From: Mucilaginibacter cryoferens
GTDB taxonomy: Bacteria; Bacteroidota; Bacteroidia; Sphingobacteriales; Sphingobacteriaceae
Assembly: GCF_014205845.1 (NCBI RefSeq)
Contig: NZ_JACHCR010000008.1
Location: 124,001-188,000, forward strand
DNA length: 64,000 nucleotides
Reading direction: 5' to 3'
Both the position numbers and the translations under genes were made by a program. The notes beneath the pieces were generated by a model. That model had not been told where the DNA came from. It did no database searches and was given only the letters and a program-made list of their open reading frames with translations. Shown here one piece after another: positions 15,170-24,838 of this stretch (the first letter of the stretch is position 1; each line of letters opens with the position of its first letter).

Positions 15170-17848
15170 ATGAAACATCCTTTATGTAAGCCCGCGCTTT
15201 ACATCGCCCTGTTATTTAATTGCTTTTTAGTAATCAACACCGCCACTGCTGCCGGGCAACCCCAAGCTGCCGGTTTAAAGTGCGAATACCTCAATAATCC
15301 TATTGGTATAGATGCTAAGCACCCGCGTTTAACCTGGTTAATGGCCGATGCAGAACAGGGTGCCGCTCAAACAGCTTATCAGCTTTTTGTAGGTACCGAT
15401 TCGCTTGCGGTAAATGCCGGTAAAGGCGAAAGCTGGAGCACTGCAAAAGTTGCATCGGCAGCCAGCCTGGTTAGTTATAATGGTAAGGCTTTGCAGCCAT
15501 TTACCAAATATTACTGGCGGGTAATACTATGGGATAAGGCAGGTAAAAAGCTTAACCCATCGGCAACGGCCAGCTTTGAAACCGGGATGATGGACATGCG
15601 CAACTGGAAAGGATCGTGGATAAGCGATAACAAAGGCATCGCGGTTAACCCTGCGCCTTATTTCAGGCATGGGTTTAAGGTTGATAAAACCATTAAATCG
15701 GCCCGTGCTTATATAGCGGTTGCCGGTTTATACGAGCTGTATATTAACGGTAAAAAAATAGGCAACCACCGGTTAGATCCAATGTATACCCGGTTTGACA
15801 GGCGGACTTTATATGTAGCTTATGATGTTACCGCCAATCTGCAAAATGGCAAAAATGCCATAGGGGTATTGCTGGGCAATGGCTGGTACAATCACCAAAG
15901 CACTGCTGTGTGGTACTTTCACCAGGCACCGTGGCGTAACAGGCCAACTTTTTGCATGGATTTGCGGATAACTTATACCGATGGAACAGTAGAAACCATA
16001 ACATCAGATACCCGGTGGAAAACATCGCTTAGCCCTATAGTATTTAACAGTATTTATACTGCCGAGCATTACGATGCCCGTAAAGAACAACCGGGATGGA
16101 ATACCGCCACTTTTGTTGATACGGCCTGGAAACAGGTGATTAACCGCTCGGCACCATCTGCCAATATTGTGGCGCAAAGTATGCAGCCTATTCGTAACGT
16201 AGAGGAGATAGCCTCTAAAACCATTACTAAGCTGGATAACAACCTGTGGGTGTTTGATATTGGCCGCAATATTTCGGGCGTAAGCCAAATAACAGTAAAA
16301 GGCGACTCGGGCACGGTGATTCGCCTTAAACATGCCGAGCGGTTGAATAAGAACGGCCATGCAGATCAATCCAACATCGACCTGCATTATCGCCCTACCG
16401 ACGATAAAGACCCATTTCAAACGGATATTTTTATTTTGGGTGGTAAAGGCGAGGAAACCTTTATGCCTAAATTTAACTATAAAGGTTTTCAGTATGTGGA
16501 GGTAAGCAGCAGTAAGCCTATAGCGCTAACTAAAGAGAGTTTAAAAGCTTACTTTATGCACAGCGATGTGGAGCCAATAGGCGAGGTAAGCTCATCGAAC
16601 CCAACTATTGATAAAATTTGGAGCGCTACCAACCACAGTTACTTAAGCAACCTGCAAGGTTACCCAACAGATTGCCCACAACGCGAAAAAAACGGATGGA
16701 CGGGCGATGCTCATATAGCCAGTGAAACAGGCCTGTTTAACTTTGATGCCATCACCATTTATGAGAAATGGCTGGCCGACCACCGCGATGAGCAGCAGCC
16801 CAACGGCGTATTGCCATCCATTATTCCAACAGGTGGCTGGGGTTACGAGTGGGGTAACGGGCCCGACTGGACAAGTACCATTGCCATAATTCCGTGGAAT
16901 GTTTATATGTTTTATGGCGATAGTAAACTATTGGCCGATAGCTATACCAGCATCGAGAAATATGTAAACCACATTAATGATCTGTATCCAACCGGCCTTA
17001 CCACCTGGGGGCTTGGCGACTGGGTGCCGGTAAAATCAGTTTCGCCGGTTGAACTTACCTCGTCTGTTTATTATTATACCGATGCCAATATATTGGCCAA
17101 AGCAGCAAAAATACTAGGTAAACAGGCCGATTTTGTAAAATACACTGCCCTGGCCAATAAAATTAAAAATGCTATCAACGCCAAATACCTTAATGCGCAA
17201 ACCGGCATCTATGGGCAAGGTTTGCAAACTGAGTTAAGTGTTCCGTTATTTTGGGGAGTAACGCCGGATAATCTCAGGAGCAAGGTAGCCGCCAACCTGG
17301 CCGCGCGTGTTGCTGCCGATAACTACCATTTGGATGTTGGTATATTGGGTGCCAAGGCTATTTTGAGTGCTTTGAGCGATAATGGCTACCCTGATGTTGC
17401 CTACAAAATAGCATCGCAGGAAACTTTTCCTTCGTGGGGATGGTGGGTGGTGAACGGTGCTACTACGCTGTACGAAAACTGGCAGATAGATGCCAAATCA
17501 GACATCTCCTTAAACCACATTATGTTTGGCGAAATTGGTGCCTGGTTATTTAAAGGCATTGCCGGTATTCACCCGGATAGTAACCAGCCGGGCTTTAAAA
17601 ACGTGATACTGGCACCCCACTTCGTGCCCGGCTTAAACCAGTTTACGGCTACACACAATGGCCCGTATGGTAAAATTGTATCGGCATGGCAACGCGAGGG
17701 TAATAAGGTAATTTACAAAGTAACCGTACCTGCAAATTCAACCGCGGGTATTACTTTCCCGGCAGGGAGGGTTTATTTAGGTGGTAAATTAATTGCCAAC
17801 AATTATAAAGTTGCAGCAGGGAGCTATGAGTTTGAAGTGAAACCCTAA
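15170..17848 (+). CDS. Secreted alpha-L-rhamnosidase (GH78)
   Basis: The 892-residue enzyme has a signal peptide (about 1-28, TATAAGQ) and the full GH78 order: an N-terminal fibronectin-like domain (about 35-137), beta-sandwich domains including AYIAVAGLYELYINGKKIG (about 178-200) and the (alpha/alpha)6 barrel with the signature DCPQREKNGWTGDAH, where E506 is the expected general acid, then a C-terminal beta domain. It hydrolyses terminal alpha-L-rhamnose from plant polysaccharides, glycosides or exopolysaccharides, probably in the periplasm. It is a solitary gene with no SusCD pair nearby, and a terminator follows. Confidence 0.93.
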   Translation: MKHPLCKPALYIALLFNCFLVINTATAAGQPQAAGLKCEYLNNPIGIDAKHPRLTWLMADAEQGAAQTAYQLFVGTDSLAVNAGKGESWSTAKVASAASLVSYNGKALQPFTKYYWRVILWDKAGKKLNPSATASFETGMMDMRNWKGSWISDNKGIAVNPAPYFRHGFKVDKTIKSARAYIAVAGLYELYINGKKIGNHRLDPMYTRFDRRTLYVAYDVTANLQNGKNAIGVLLGNGWYNHQSTAVWYFHQAPWRNRPTFCMDLRITYTDGTVETITSDTRWKTSLSPIVFNSIYTAEHYDARKEQPGWNTATFVDTAWKQVINRSAPSANIVAQSMQPIRNVEEIASKTITKLDNNLWVFDIGRNISGVSQITVKGDSGTVIRLKHAERLNKNGHADQSNIDLHYRPTDDKDPFQTDIFILGGKGEETFMPKFNYKGFQYVEVSSSKPIALTKESLKAYFMHSDVEPIGEVSSSNPTIDKIWSATNHSYLSNLQGYPTDCPQREKNGWTGDAHIASETGLFNFDAITIYEKWLADHRDEQQPNGVLPSIIPTGGWGYEWGNGPDWTSTIAIIPWNVYMFYGDSKLLADSYTSIEKYVNHINDLYPTGLTTWGLGDWVPVKSVSPVELTSSVYYYTDANILAKAAKILGKQADFVKYTALANKIKNAINAKYLNAQTGIYGQGLQTELSVPLFWGVTPDNLRSKVAANLAARVAADNYHLDVGILGAKAILSALSDNGYPDVAYKIASQETFPSWGWWVVNGATTLYENWQIDAKSDISLNHIMFGEIGAWLFKGIAGIHPDSNQPGFKNVILAPHFVPGLNQFTATHNGPYGKIVSAWQREGNKVIYKVTVPANSTAGITFPAGRVYLGGKLIANNYKVAAGSYEFEVKP

Positions 17849-17944
17849 AGCGCGTTTTTGCTATAGGCAGGCAGAGGGCTAAGTGACCAATTGCCATAGT
17901 TTCTTCATATTTATATTAACGCATAGGCAAATGACCTTTTGCTG

Positions 17945-17974
17945 ACAGGCCGGATAACTAACCGGCCTGTTTTG
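17945..17974 (+). terminator. Intrinsic terminator after the rhamnosidase gene
   Basis: ACAGGCCGG pairs perfectly with CCGGCCTGT across an 8-nt loop and is followed by TTTTG. It sits about 95 bp past the stop codon. Confidence 0.75.
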
Positions 17975-18017
17975 TATATAGATTTGTTACATCGGGTCCT
18001 GTAGCCCGGCCTACACT

Positions 18018-18662
18018 ATGTATAAAAAATTGACACTGCTGTTTCTGTTGGTTGTGAACGTAGCTTTTGCCCAGGCCGATGGCGGCTGGACACTGCACAC
18101 TAATGATGACGGCATAAAGGTTTATACCCGTACTCTGGTTACCTCAAAGGTAAAAGCTATAAAAGTAGAGTGTGTGTTAGATGCCAGCCCATCGCAATTG
18201 GTGGCGGTGCTTATGGATATTAAAAACAGCGAAGATTGGGTGTACCATACAGCGGCCAACTACATCATAAAGCAGGTTTCACCCTCAGAGATATATTATT
18301 ACTCGCTGGTAAAGGTGCCTTGGCCGGTAAATAACCGCGATTTTATTGCCCATATTAAAGTAACACAGGATGCTGCAACCAAAATAATAACTGTTGATGC
18401 ACCTTGCATTACCGATATGATTCCGCAAAAGCCCAACATTGTGCGTATTCAGCAGTCGGCAGGTAAGTGGGTTATTACGCCTACCAATGATGGGAAGGTA
18501 AAGGTAGAGTATACGCTGCATGCCGATCCGGGAGGTAACGTACCCTCGTGGCTGGTAAATATGTTTGTAACCCAGGGCCCTATGGAAAGCTTCAAAAAAT
18601 TAAAACTCCAGCTGCAAAAGCCTGCTTATAAAAATGCAAAGCTGGCTTATATTGCAGATTGA
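18018..18662 (+). CDS. Secreted START-domain lipid-binding protein
   Basis: After a signal peptide (about 1-19, VNVAFAQA) the 214-residue protein carries a START-like domain: WTLHTNDDGIKVYTR, LVAVLMDIKNSEDWVYH, VKVPWPVNNRDFI and VEYTLHADPGGNVPSWL. START domains bind lipids or sterols in a helix-grip pocket. Bacterial exported versions are poorly characterised. It is monocistronic. Confidence 0.82.
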   Translation: MYKKLTLLFLLVVNVAFAQADGGWTLHTNDDGIKVYTRTLVTSKVKAIKVECVLDASPSQLVAVLMDIKNSEDWVYHTAANYIIKQVSPSEIYYYSLVKVPWPVNNRDFIAHIKVTQDAATKIITVDAPCITDMIPQKPNIVRIQQSAGKWVITPTNDGKVKVEYTLHADPGGNVPSWLVNMFVTQGPMESFKKLKLQLQKPAYKNAKLAYIAD

Positions 18663-18811
18663 GTTAAGGGGGTTTGATTTGTAGGTCAGTTCATTTAAAG
18701 AGTAGCTATTTTCTCGTTTTTGTTATGCAGGTGTAGATTGTTTTGACCTGAAGCTTATTCTATCAGAATAAATTGTACTTTACCTCAATTTTAAATTAAC
18801 TAAACCTTAGT

Positions 18812-19282
18812 ATGTTAACCGAATTAGGGCCTAATAAAACAGATCTTTATGGCAGGATATTTTTACAGATAGTACTTATCGCTTTTGTAGCCTATTTTAT
18901 TTACGTTATAGTTCATCCCACTGGTCATCATCATTATGCAAAGCAGCTGTTTAAAGATAAACTTTGGTGTGGCTGTGCACTAATAGCAAATGTTGTACTG
19001 TTTCTGAAATTATATTTTACTCCATATTGGGTAAGTATCGATGACGAATTAAAAACCCTTACTGTAAGGTATCTTATTCAACCAACCCGCACTATTGGTT
19101 TGCACGATATTGCAGGCTACGGTACTACTGCTTTTAAATCAAAATCAGTAAGCTATTTTGGCATCTCCATTCATCTGCACCAGGGCAAGTCAATCCCGCT
19201 AAGTGATTTAAATTTAGGTAACTATTTCCCTGTCGAACTTTTTTTAATAGATGCAAAGGTTAAGAAATTGGGTCAGGAGTAG
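18812..19282 (+). CDS. Hypothetical membrane protein with PH-like C-terminal region
   Basis: The 156-residue protein has two hydrophobic segments (about 13-33 and 52-72) followed by a beta-rich domain (YWVSIDDELKTLTVRYLIQP..., YFGISIHLHQGKSIPLSD) that resembles membrane-attached PH-like domains. The resemblance is by pattern only. The 276 bp after it up to lysC show no further gene. Confidence 0.55.
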   Translation: MLTELGPNKTDLYGRIFLQIVLIAFVAYFIYVIVHPTGHHHYAKQLFKDKLWCGCALIANVVLFLKLYFTPYWVSIDDELKTLTVRYLIQPTRTIGLHDIAGYGTTAFKSKSVSYFGISIHLHQGKSIPLSDLNLGNYFPVELFLIDAKVKKLGQE

Positions 19283-19558
19283 TTTCGTATTGTACGCTAA
19301 CAGTTCTATATCTGTATTCTATATTGTTTTGCTTAGCAATTTAAACCTTATTAATACACAGCCTGGTATTAACTGCTAAACCGTTGAAGATTTGGAACGA
19401 GATGGGCATTGAACGATATGCAAATGGCTACATCCATAGGCTTGAAAGGATTTATATCTCCCTTTAAATTTAATTAGCTATAAGAATTTTAAAACCCTAT
19501 TTTTAGCGCCGCAAATAAAGGTACCTGCGTACCGGTTATGGGGGTTTAAAAAATACAG

Positions 19559-20869
19559 ATGAAAGTTTTAAAATTTGGTGGCACATCAGTGGGCAGCCCG
19601 GCCCGTATGAAGGCACTGCTCGACATTATTAATCCTGCGGAGCGACAAATAGTTGTGCTTTCGGCAGTATCGGGTACTACAAACAACCTGGTTGAGATTG
19701 GACAAGCTTATCTTACCGGCGATAAAAAGAAGGCTATTATTCTTATTAGCGCGCTAAAGGATAAGTACGAGCTGTTTATAAATGAGCTGTTTGCCAACCC
19801 CGAATATTTAAAACAAGGCAAGGATGTTATTGATTACCATTTCGCCCTGCTTAATAATATGGCCAATGATAATTTTACATCTGTAGAAGAGAAAATTGTA
19901 CTGGCCCAGGGCGAGTTACTATCTACCACATTGTATCATGTTTATTTAAAGGAAATTGGCGTGCCATCGGCATTGCTGCCTGCTTTAAGTTTTATGAAGA
20001 TTGATGAGGATAACGAGCCTATTGTTGATTATATTACCGAAAAGATAAGCCCCTCGCTGGATAAGCACCCCGATGTTAACCTGTTTATTACCCAGGGTTT
20101 CATCTGCCGTAACGCTTTTGGCGAAATAGATAACCTGCGCCGTGGTGGCAGCGATTATACGGCATCGCTGATAGGTGCCGGTATTCGGAGCGAGGAGGTG
20201 CAGATATGGACGGATATTGATGGTATGCACAACAACGATCCGCGGATTGTTAAGGGTACACAGCCTATTGCCCAGCTATCTTTTGACGAAGCCGCCGAGC
20301 TGGCTTATTTTGGTGCCAAAATACTGCACCCGCAAAGCGTATTCCCCGCTCAAAAATATAAGATTCCGGTTAGGCTATTGAATACGATGGACCCGCAGGC
20401 AAAAGGTACATTAATAACCAATACCAGCGAGAAAGATAAAATTAAATCTATTGCAGCTAAGGATGGTATTACCGCCATTAAAATCCAAAGTAGTAGGATG
20501 TTACTGGCGCATGGTTTTTTAAGAAAGGTATTTGAGGTGTTCGAACGTTATAAAACATCTATAGATATGATCACCACATCGGAGGTGGGCGTATCTTTAA
20601 CCATAGACGATACCACCTACCTGGGCGAGATAACCACCGAACTGAACATATTTGGCTCGGTAGAGCTGGATGTAAACCATACCATCATTTGTGTTGTAGG
20701 CGATTTTGGCGCCGAAAAGCATGGTTATGCGGCAAGGGTACTGGAGGCTGTAAAGCATATTCCGCTGAGGATGATATCATACGGCGGCAGCGATCACAAC
20801 CTATCGTTACTGGTTAAAACCGACGATAAAGTGGAAACTTTAAGAAGTTTACACAACAGGCTATTTTAA
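19559..20869 (+). CDS. lysC: Aspartate kinase (monofunctional)
   Basis: Aspartokinase phosphorylates L-aspartate, the first step to lysine, threonine and methionine. The 436-residue protein opens with KFGGTSVGSPARM (catalytic Lys and nucleotide loop) and shows the RRGGSDYTA-type motif (LRRGGSDYTASLIGAG, about 198-213), TDIDGMHNNDPR and EAAELAYFGAKILHP. The C-terminal 140 residues form two ACT domains (IKIQSSRM..., GDFGAEKHG) that bind feedback inhibitors. No dehydrogenase domain is fused. lysA follows 255 bp downstream, so a lysine/diaminopimelate role is likely. Confidence 0.93.
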   Translation: MKVLKFGGTSVGSPARMKALLDIINPAERQIVVLSAVSGTTNNLVEIGQAYLTGDKKKAIILISALKDKYELFINELFANPEYLKQGKDVIDYHFALLNNMANDNFTSVEEKIVLAQGELLSTTLYHVYLKEIGVPSALLPALSFMKIDEDNEPIVDYITEKISPSLDKHPDVNLFITQGFICRNAFGEIDNLRRGGSDYTASLIGAGIRSEEVQIWTDIDGMHNNDPRIVKGTQPIAQLSFDEAAELAYFGAKILHPQSVFPAQKYKIPVRLLNTMDPQAKGTLITNTSEKDKIKSIAAKDGITAIKIQSSRMLLAHGFLRKVFEVFERYKTSIDMITTSEVGVSLTIDDTTYLGEITTELNIFGSVELDVNHTIICVVGDFGAEKHGYAARVLEAVKHIPLRMISYGGSDHNLSLLVKTDDKVETLRSLHNRLF

Positions 20870-20948
20870 TGTTGGAATTGGGAATTTCGATTTCGGATTT
20901 GTTCTGATCCCGGAATTTTGATATCCGATTTTAAATTGATTAGAAAAC

Positions 20949-21119
20949 TTAACGCAGTAAAAAATAAATACCAAGTATGGCTACTGCTGCCGAAATACCA
21001 GTGTTTAAAATAAAGCGTTTTAGCGTAAGTTTTCTATCATGGTACAATTTATAGCTGGATATAACACCAGCAAATACAGAGATAGATACACATAATATAA
21101 CAGACAGATTATTCTTCAT
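20949..21119 (-). CDS. Small two-helix membrane protein (56 aa)
   Basis: A 56-codon frame runs from ATG at 21119 to TAA. It has two hydrophobic helices (LSVILCVSISVFAGVIS and NTGISAAVAILGIYFLL) separated by a basic loop YHDRKLTLKR, a convincing membrane-protein pattern. It starts only 4 bp from the lysA start on the other strand, so its upstream signals would lie inside lysA. I do not recognise a family. Confidence 0.5.
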   Translation of the reverse strand: MKNNLSVILCVSISVFAGVISSYKLYHDRKLTLKRFILNTGISAAVAILGIYFLLR

Positions 21120-21123
21120 TACT

Positions 21124-22326
21124 ATGTTTAGTAAAGCTAATATAAATAAATTTCAAGAGTTGGATACCCCATTTTATTACTATGATATGGGTGTGTTACG
21201 CCAAACTTTAGATGCCTGCCGTGATGCTTCTGTAAAGCATGGTTTTCATGTACATTATGCCATGAAGGCCAATTTTAACCCCAAGGTTTTGGATATGATC
21301 CAGTCTTTTTGCTTTGGGGCCGATTGTGTGAGCGGTAACGAGGTTAGGGCCGCTATTGAGCATGGTTTTGATAAAGGTAAAGTTGTTTTTGCGGGTGTAG
21401 GAAAGTCTGACAGGGAGATAAACTTTGCTCTTGATGCAGATATCTTTTGCTTTAATGTAGAGTCGGTTCAGGAGTTGGAAGTGATCAATGAACTGGCTGC
21501 CGCTAAAGGTAAAAAGGCCAATGTAGCTATCCGCATAAACCCTAATGTAGATGCGCATACACATCATTTTATTACTACGGGGCTCGATGAAAATAAATTT
21601 GGTATCAATATATGGCAACTGCCCGATGTGGCCGCAGCCTTGCGTAAATGTGCCAGCCTGCAGTTTTTAGGTATCCACTTTCATATCGGTTCGCAAATTA
21701 CCGATCTGGAGGTTTACAAAAGCCTGTGTACCCGCATTAACGAAATGCAGGATTGGTTTGAAGATCATGGTTTTCCGGTTAAGGTTTTAAATGCCGGTGG
21801 TGGTTTGGGTGTTGATTATTATAGCCCCGATACCAATATTGCCGATTTTGAAAATTATTTTCAGGTGTTTAAAAACTTCCTGAACGTAAAACCTGGTCAG
21901 GAAGTACATTTTGAGCTTGGCCGCGCATTGGTAGCCCAGAGTGCATCGCTGATATCGAGAGTGCTATACGTTAAAAACGGTAAAAAGAAAAACTTCCTGG
22001 TACTTGATGCCGGCATGACGGAGCTTATCCGCCCGATGCTTTACCAGGCTTATCATCAGATTGAGAATATAAGTAAAAATTCAAAATTCAAAATTCAAAA
22101 CCTGGATAGTGGAGAGAGCCCGAACCTCGCCACCGACAACGGGAACCTGAAATACGACGTAGTAGGCCCTATCTGCGAAAGCACCGATTGTTTTCAGAAG
22201 GATGTTGACCTGCCCGAATCTTTCCGTGGCGACCTGATTGCCGTACGCACGGCTGGCGCATACGGCGAGGTAATGGCATCGGGCTATAACCTGCGCGATA
22301 GGGTAGGGAGCGTTTATTCTGAGTAA
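21124..22326 (+). CDS. lysA: Diaminopimelate decarboxylase
   Basis: LysA removes CO2 from meso-diaminopimelate to make L-lysine, using pyridoxal phosphate. The 400-residue protein has the PLP lysine in VHYAMKANFNP (K42), GIHFHIGSQI, the glycine loop NAGGGLGVDY, the CESTD motif with the active-site Cys, and GAYGEVM near the C-terminus. Between YHQIENI and KYDVVGPICESTD there is a low-complexity segment (about residues 318-340) made by a triplicated ATTCAAA motif and not expected in the family. The frame is kept. It shares the lysine pathway with lysC upstream. Confidence 0.92.
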   Translation: MFSKANINKFQELDTPFYYYDMGVLRQTLDACRDASVKHGFHVHYAMKANFNPKVLDMIQSFCFGADCVSGNEVRAAIEHGFDKGKVVFAGVGKSDREINFALDADIFCFNVESVQELEVINELAAAKGKKANVAIRINPNVDAHTHHFITTGLDENKFGINIWQLPDVAAALRKCASLQFLGIHFHIGSQITDLEVYKSLCTRINEMQDWFEDHGFPVKVLNAGGGLGVDYYSPDTNIADFENYFQVFKNFLNVKPGQEVHFELGRALVAQSASLISRVLYVKNGKKKNFLVLDAGMTELIRPMLYQAYHQIENISKNSKFKIQNLDSGESPNLATDNGNLKYDVVGPICESTDCFQKDVDLPESFRGDLIAVRTAGAYGEVMASGYNLRDRVGSVYSE

Positions 22327-22327
22327 G

Positions 22328-23092
22328 TTAAAACTTTACACCAACCCTGAACTGTACATACGTACCGCCTTCAATTACTGCAAAGTATTGCTTTAGCTGT
22401 ACAAAGTAGGCGAATGATACGTATGTGGGCGCTTTATAGGTTATATAGTTGTTTTTGGTGTTGTTATAAATATTGTCGTTGCCAAAGGTTTCGCCTACAA
22501 ATACCCTGAAACCCATTTGGGTATTTGGGCGGCGGCCGTGAAAAACAATTTCGCTGGTTAAGCCTCCGGTAAAAAGTTCGGTGCGGGTATCTGTATAAAA
22601 ATCGGGCTGCCCGGTTATGGCTTTTCTGAACTGGGCATAGTCGCCAAATTCGTGGCTATATACCGCTTCGAAGCCTATGATCCGGAAATCTGTACGGCTA
22701 TCGCTGTTAAAGAAAAAGTTACCCGATAGCCTGCCGCCAACAGCACCAAAAAATTTGCTGTTAAAATAGTTAACGTTATTGGTCTGCAAATCGTAGTTTT
22801 TATAGCCCCCTAAAGAGGTAAATGCCCCATAGGCCAGGTTAAAGTTTTGAAATGTATTGGCGTGGATTACATTTAATTGTCCACTGGTAAGCTGGTCGTT
22901 TAAGTTATTGGCAAAATCCCGTACCAGTGCGCCTGATATGTAGGTGGCAGATTTGGCGCTATCCATAGACATGGGCTTAGGCATGTAAGATATATCGCTA
23001 TGATGCAAAGCCGGGCCATACACATGATCGCTGCACGAGCTCAATAAACCCAGTAATAGCGCCGTGGCCGGTAAGTAAAATTTTATCTTCAT
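22328..23092 (-). CDS. Outer-surface lipoprotein, tandem paralogue 2
   Basis: The 254-residue protein starts MKIKFYLPATALLLGLLSSC, a lipoprotein signal with lipobox LSSC; a longer in-frame start at 23161 would bury this signal. It is a close paralogue of the next gene upstream: SCSDHVY(G/A)PAL, YMPKP, DSAK, the LTSGQLN stretch, FFGA/VAGGRLS and FRIIGFEA are shared. The body alternates hydrophobic residues as in beta-barrel or beta-sandwich proteins. Function unknown. Its 3' end abuts the lysA stop tail to tail. Confidence 0.75.
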   Translation of the reverse strand: MKIKFYLPATALLLGLLSSCSDHVYGPALHHSDISYMPKPMSMDSAKSATYISGALVRDFANNLNDQLTSGQLNVIHANTFQNFNLAYGAFTSLGGYKNYDLQTNNVNYFNSKFFGAVGGRLSGNFFFNSDSRTDFRIIGFEAVYSHEFGDYAQFRKAITGQPDFYTDTRTELFTGGLTSEIVFHGRRPNTQMGFRVFVGETFGNDNIYNNTKNNYITYKAPTYVSFAYFVQLKQYFAVIEGGTYVQFRVGVKF

Positions 23093-23172
23093 AAGGTATA
23101 TTTTGGCTGATATTTGATGGTTTGATGGCAATGTAATTGATTTAATTATAAAATTAGTCATATTCAGCTGAT

Positions 23173-23946
23173 CTAAAACCGGTAGCCAACCCTTATTTGT
23201 GCGTAACTGCTTAGCTCAACAACAGTGATGAAGTTTTTTATCTGCATAAAATAAGCAATGGTTGCAAATCCTGGTCCGTTTGGCAGCCGATCTGTATTCA
23301 GCGCATGCCCGTCGGTATACCTGTTATAAATACTGTTACTGCCAAAAGTACCTCCTATAAATCCCCTTAGCCCAAATTGATAATTGTGCCTGTTTCTGAA
23401 AACTATTTCGGTTGTGGCACCCATCGAAAAAAGATCTGTACGGCTGTCGGCATGATAATTATCCTGGTTGCCTATCGCTTTTCGGAAAGAGGAATAGTTT
23501 CCAAATTCGTTGCTGTAAGCAGCCTCAAAACCAATAATGCGAAAATCGAAACTACCACGATGGATAAAGTAATTGGCAGACAGGCGGCCGCCGGCTACAC
23601 CAAAAAACTTATTGTTAAAATAATACCTATCGCCTGGGGCAAGCTCATTATTATGGTAATTGCCGGCCACTCCAAAAACGCCATAAGCCAGGTTAATGTG
23701 GTTAAAAGTATTGGCCCTGCTTAAATTTAATTGTCCGCTGGTAAGCACATCATTATAATGCGCGCTTTTTGCAATACCAAAACCACCCGAAACATAATTA
23801 GCCGCTTTTGCCGAATCGGTAGCCAGAGGTTTGGGCATATAGGCTATATCTGCAAGGCGTAAAGCAGGTGCATACACATGGTCGCTGCACGAACTTATTA
23901 CCAATGCAAGCAGCATAACAGGCAGGTAAAATTTAAACTTCATCAA
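23173..23946 (-). CDS. Outer-surface lipoprotein, tandem paralogue 1
   Basis: This 257-residue lipoprotein (signal to VISSC) lies 80 bp upstream of its paralogue on the same strand and shares its whole layout. It ends in an aromatic residue after alternating strands (ELSSYAQIRVGYRF), as outer-membrane barrels do. I do not recognise a named family; a tandem duplication is the likely origin. Confidence 0.75.
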   Translation of the reverse strand: MMKFKFYLPVMLLALVISSCSDHVYAPALRLADIAYMPKPLATDSAKAANYVSGGFGIAKSAHYNDVLTSGQLNLSRANTFNHINLAYGVFGVAGNYHNNELAPGDRYYFNNKFFGVAGGRLSANYFIHRGSFDFRIIGFEAAYSNEFGNYSSFRKAIGNQDNYHADSRTDLFSMGATTEIVFRNRHNYQFGLRGFIGGTFGSNSIYNRYTDGHALNTDRLPNGPGFATIAYFMQIKNFITVVELSSYAQIRVGYRF

Positions 23947-24047
23947 CGGTTATAATTTAGTAGCCGGGTTTATTGGTTTACTAAATCAATAATACGTTAA
24001 ATTATGCCTTTGTGTAACAGTTGTTTACAGTTAAGTTTATTGGCTAA

Positions 24048-24701
24048 TTAAGATAATAATCCAGCAAAATAATCATCAGTAAAATCAGCCGAAAAATGAA
24101 GTGCGTTTTCCATGTGATCAAATTCGTGGCGTTCATGGGTGGTGGTAATTACAACAGCCTTCATACCGGCATTGGCCGCGGCTTCTACTCCCTTGGGCAC
24201 ATCTTCAAACACCACACAATCGGCAGGAGCGGTATTTAAAAGCTGCGCCGCTTTTAAAAAAGTTTCGGGGTGGGGCTTGCTCAATACCACATCGTCGGCG
24301 CTCACTATGGCCGTAAAATAATGCCTTATGTTGAGGTTGTCTAACACAAAATTGATATTAAAAGGGATCGCTGCCGAGCCAATAGCCATAGGAATACCTT
24401 TTTGATGAGCGGCTTCTAAAAAATCATGTAACCCAGGTAACAGTTCCAAATGTGGTAGAAATTCCTGTTGATATTTTTCTTCTTTTTTGTACGATAGATC
24501 GTTCATCTCATCTATAGTAAAACGATTTGGGCCAAACATGCGTACCAACACTTCGGGATTTTTGCCGTACATCTGTTTTTTTACTTCTTCCCAGGTAAAA
24601 TTGCCGCCCAGTTGCTCATTTAAAAGTGTTTGCCATGCTTTGGTATGGTAGGGCATATCATTAATCATGGTGCCATTAAGGTCGAATATAAAGGCCTTCA
24701 T
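24048..24701 (-). CDS. HAD-superfamily phosphatase, beta-phosphoglucomutase-like
   Basis: The 217-residue protein has HAD motif I as FDLNGTMIND, a helical cap (about 15-85), motif II IGSAA, motif III Lys (VLSKPHPETFLKAA) and motif IV FEDVPKGVEAA. It groups with sugar-phosphate phosphatases or beta-phosphoglucomutases. Motif I has Asn where most phosphatases of the family have the second Asp (DxDGT), which normally acts as acid/base, so activity could be altered. Monocistronic. Confidence 0.85.
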   Translation of the reverse strand: MKAFIFDLNGTMINDMPYHTKAWQTLLNEQLGGNFTWEEVKKQMYGKNPEVLVRMFGPNRFTIDEMNDLSYKKEEKYQQEFLPHLELLPGLHDFLEAAHQKGIPMAIGSAAIPFNINFVLDNLNIRHYFTAIVSADDVVLSKPHPETFLKAAQLLNTAPADCVVFEDVPKGVEAAANAGMKAVVITTTHERHEFDHMENALHFSADFTDDYFAGLLS

Positions 24702-24838
24702 TGAGTGTGTTTTGATTTTGGCGCAAAATACACTTTATAAAAACTAAAAATTGCCTGTTGGCGTATAATCAGGCAAATCGCTTTTAAAATTAGAAACCGA
24801 CAGAAGGTACCTACTGAGCCAAAAATACAAAGCAACCA

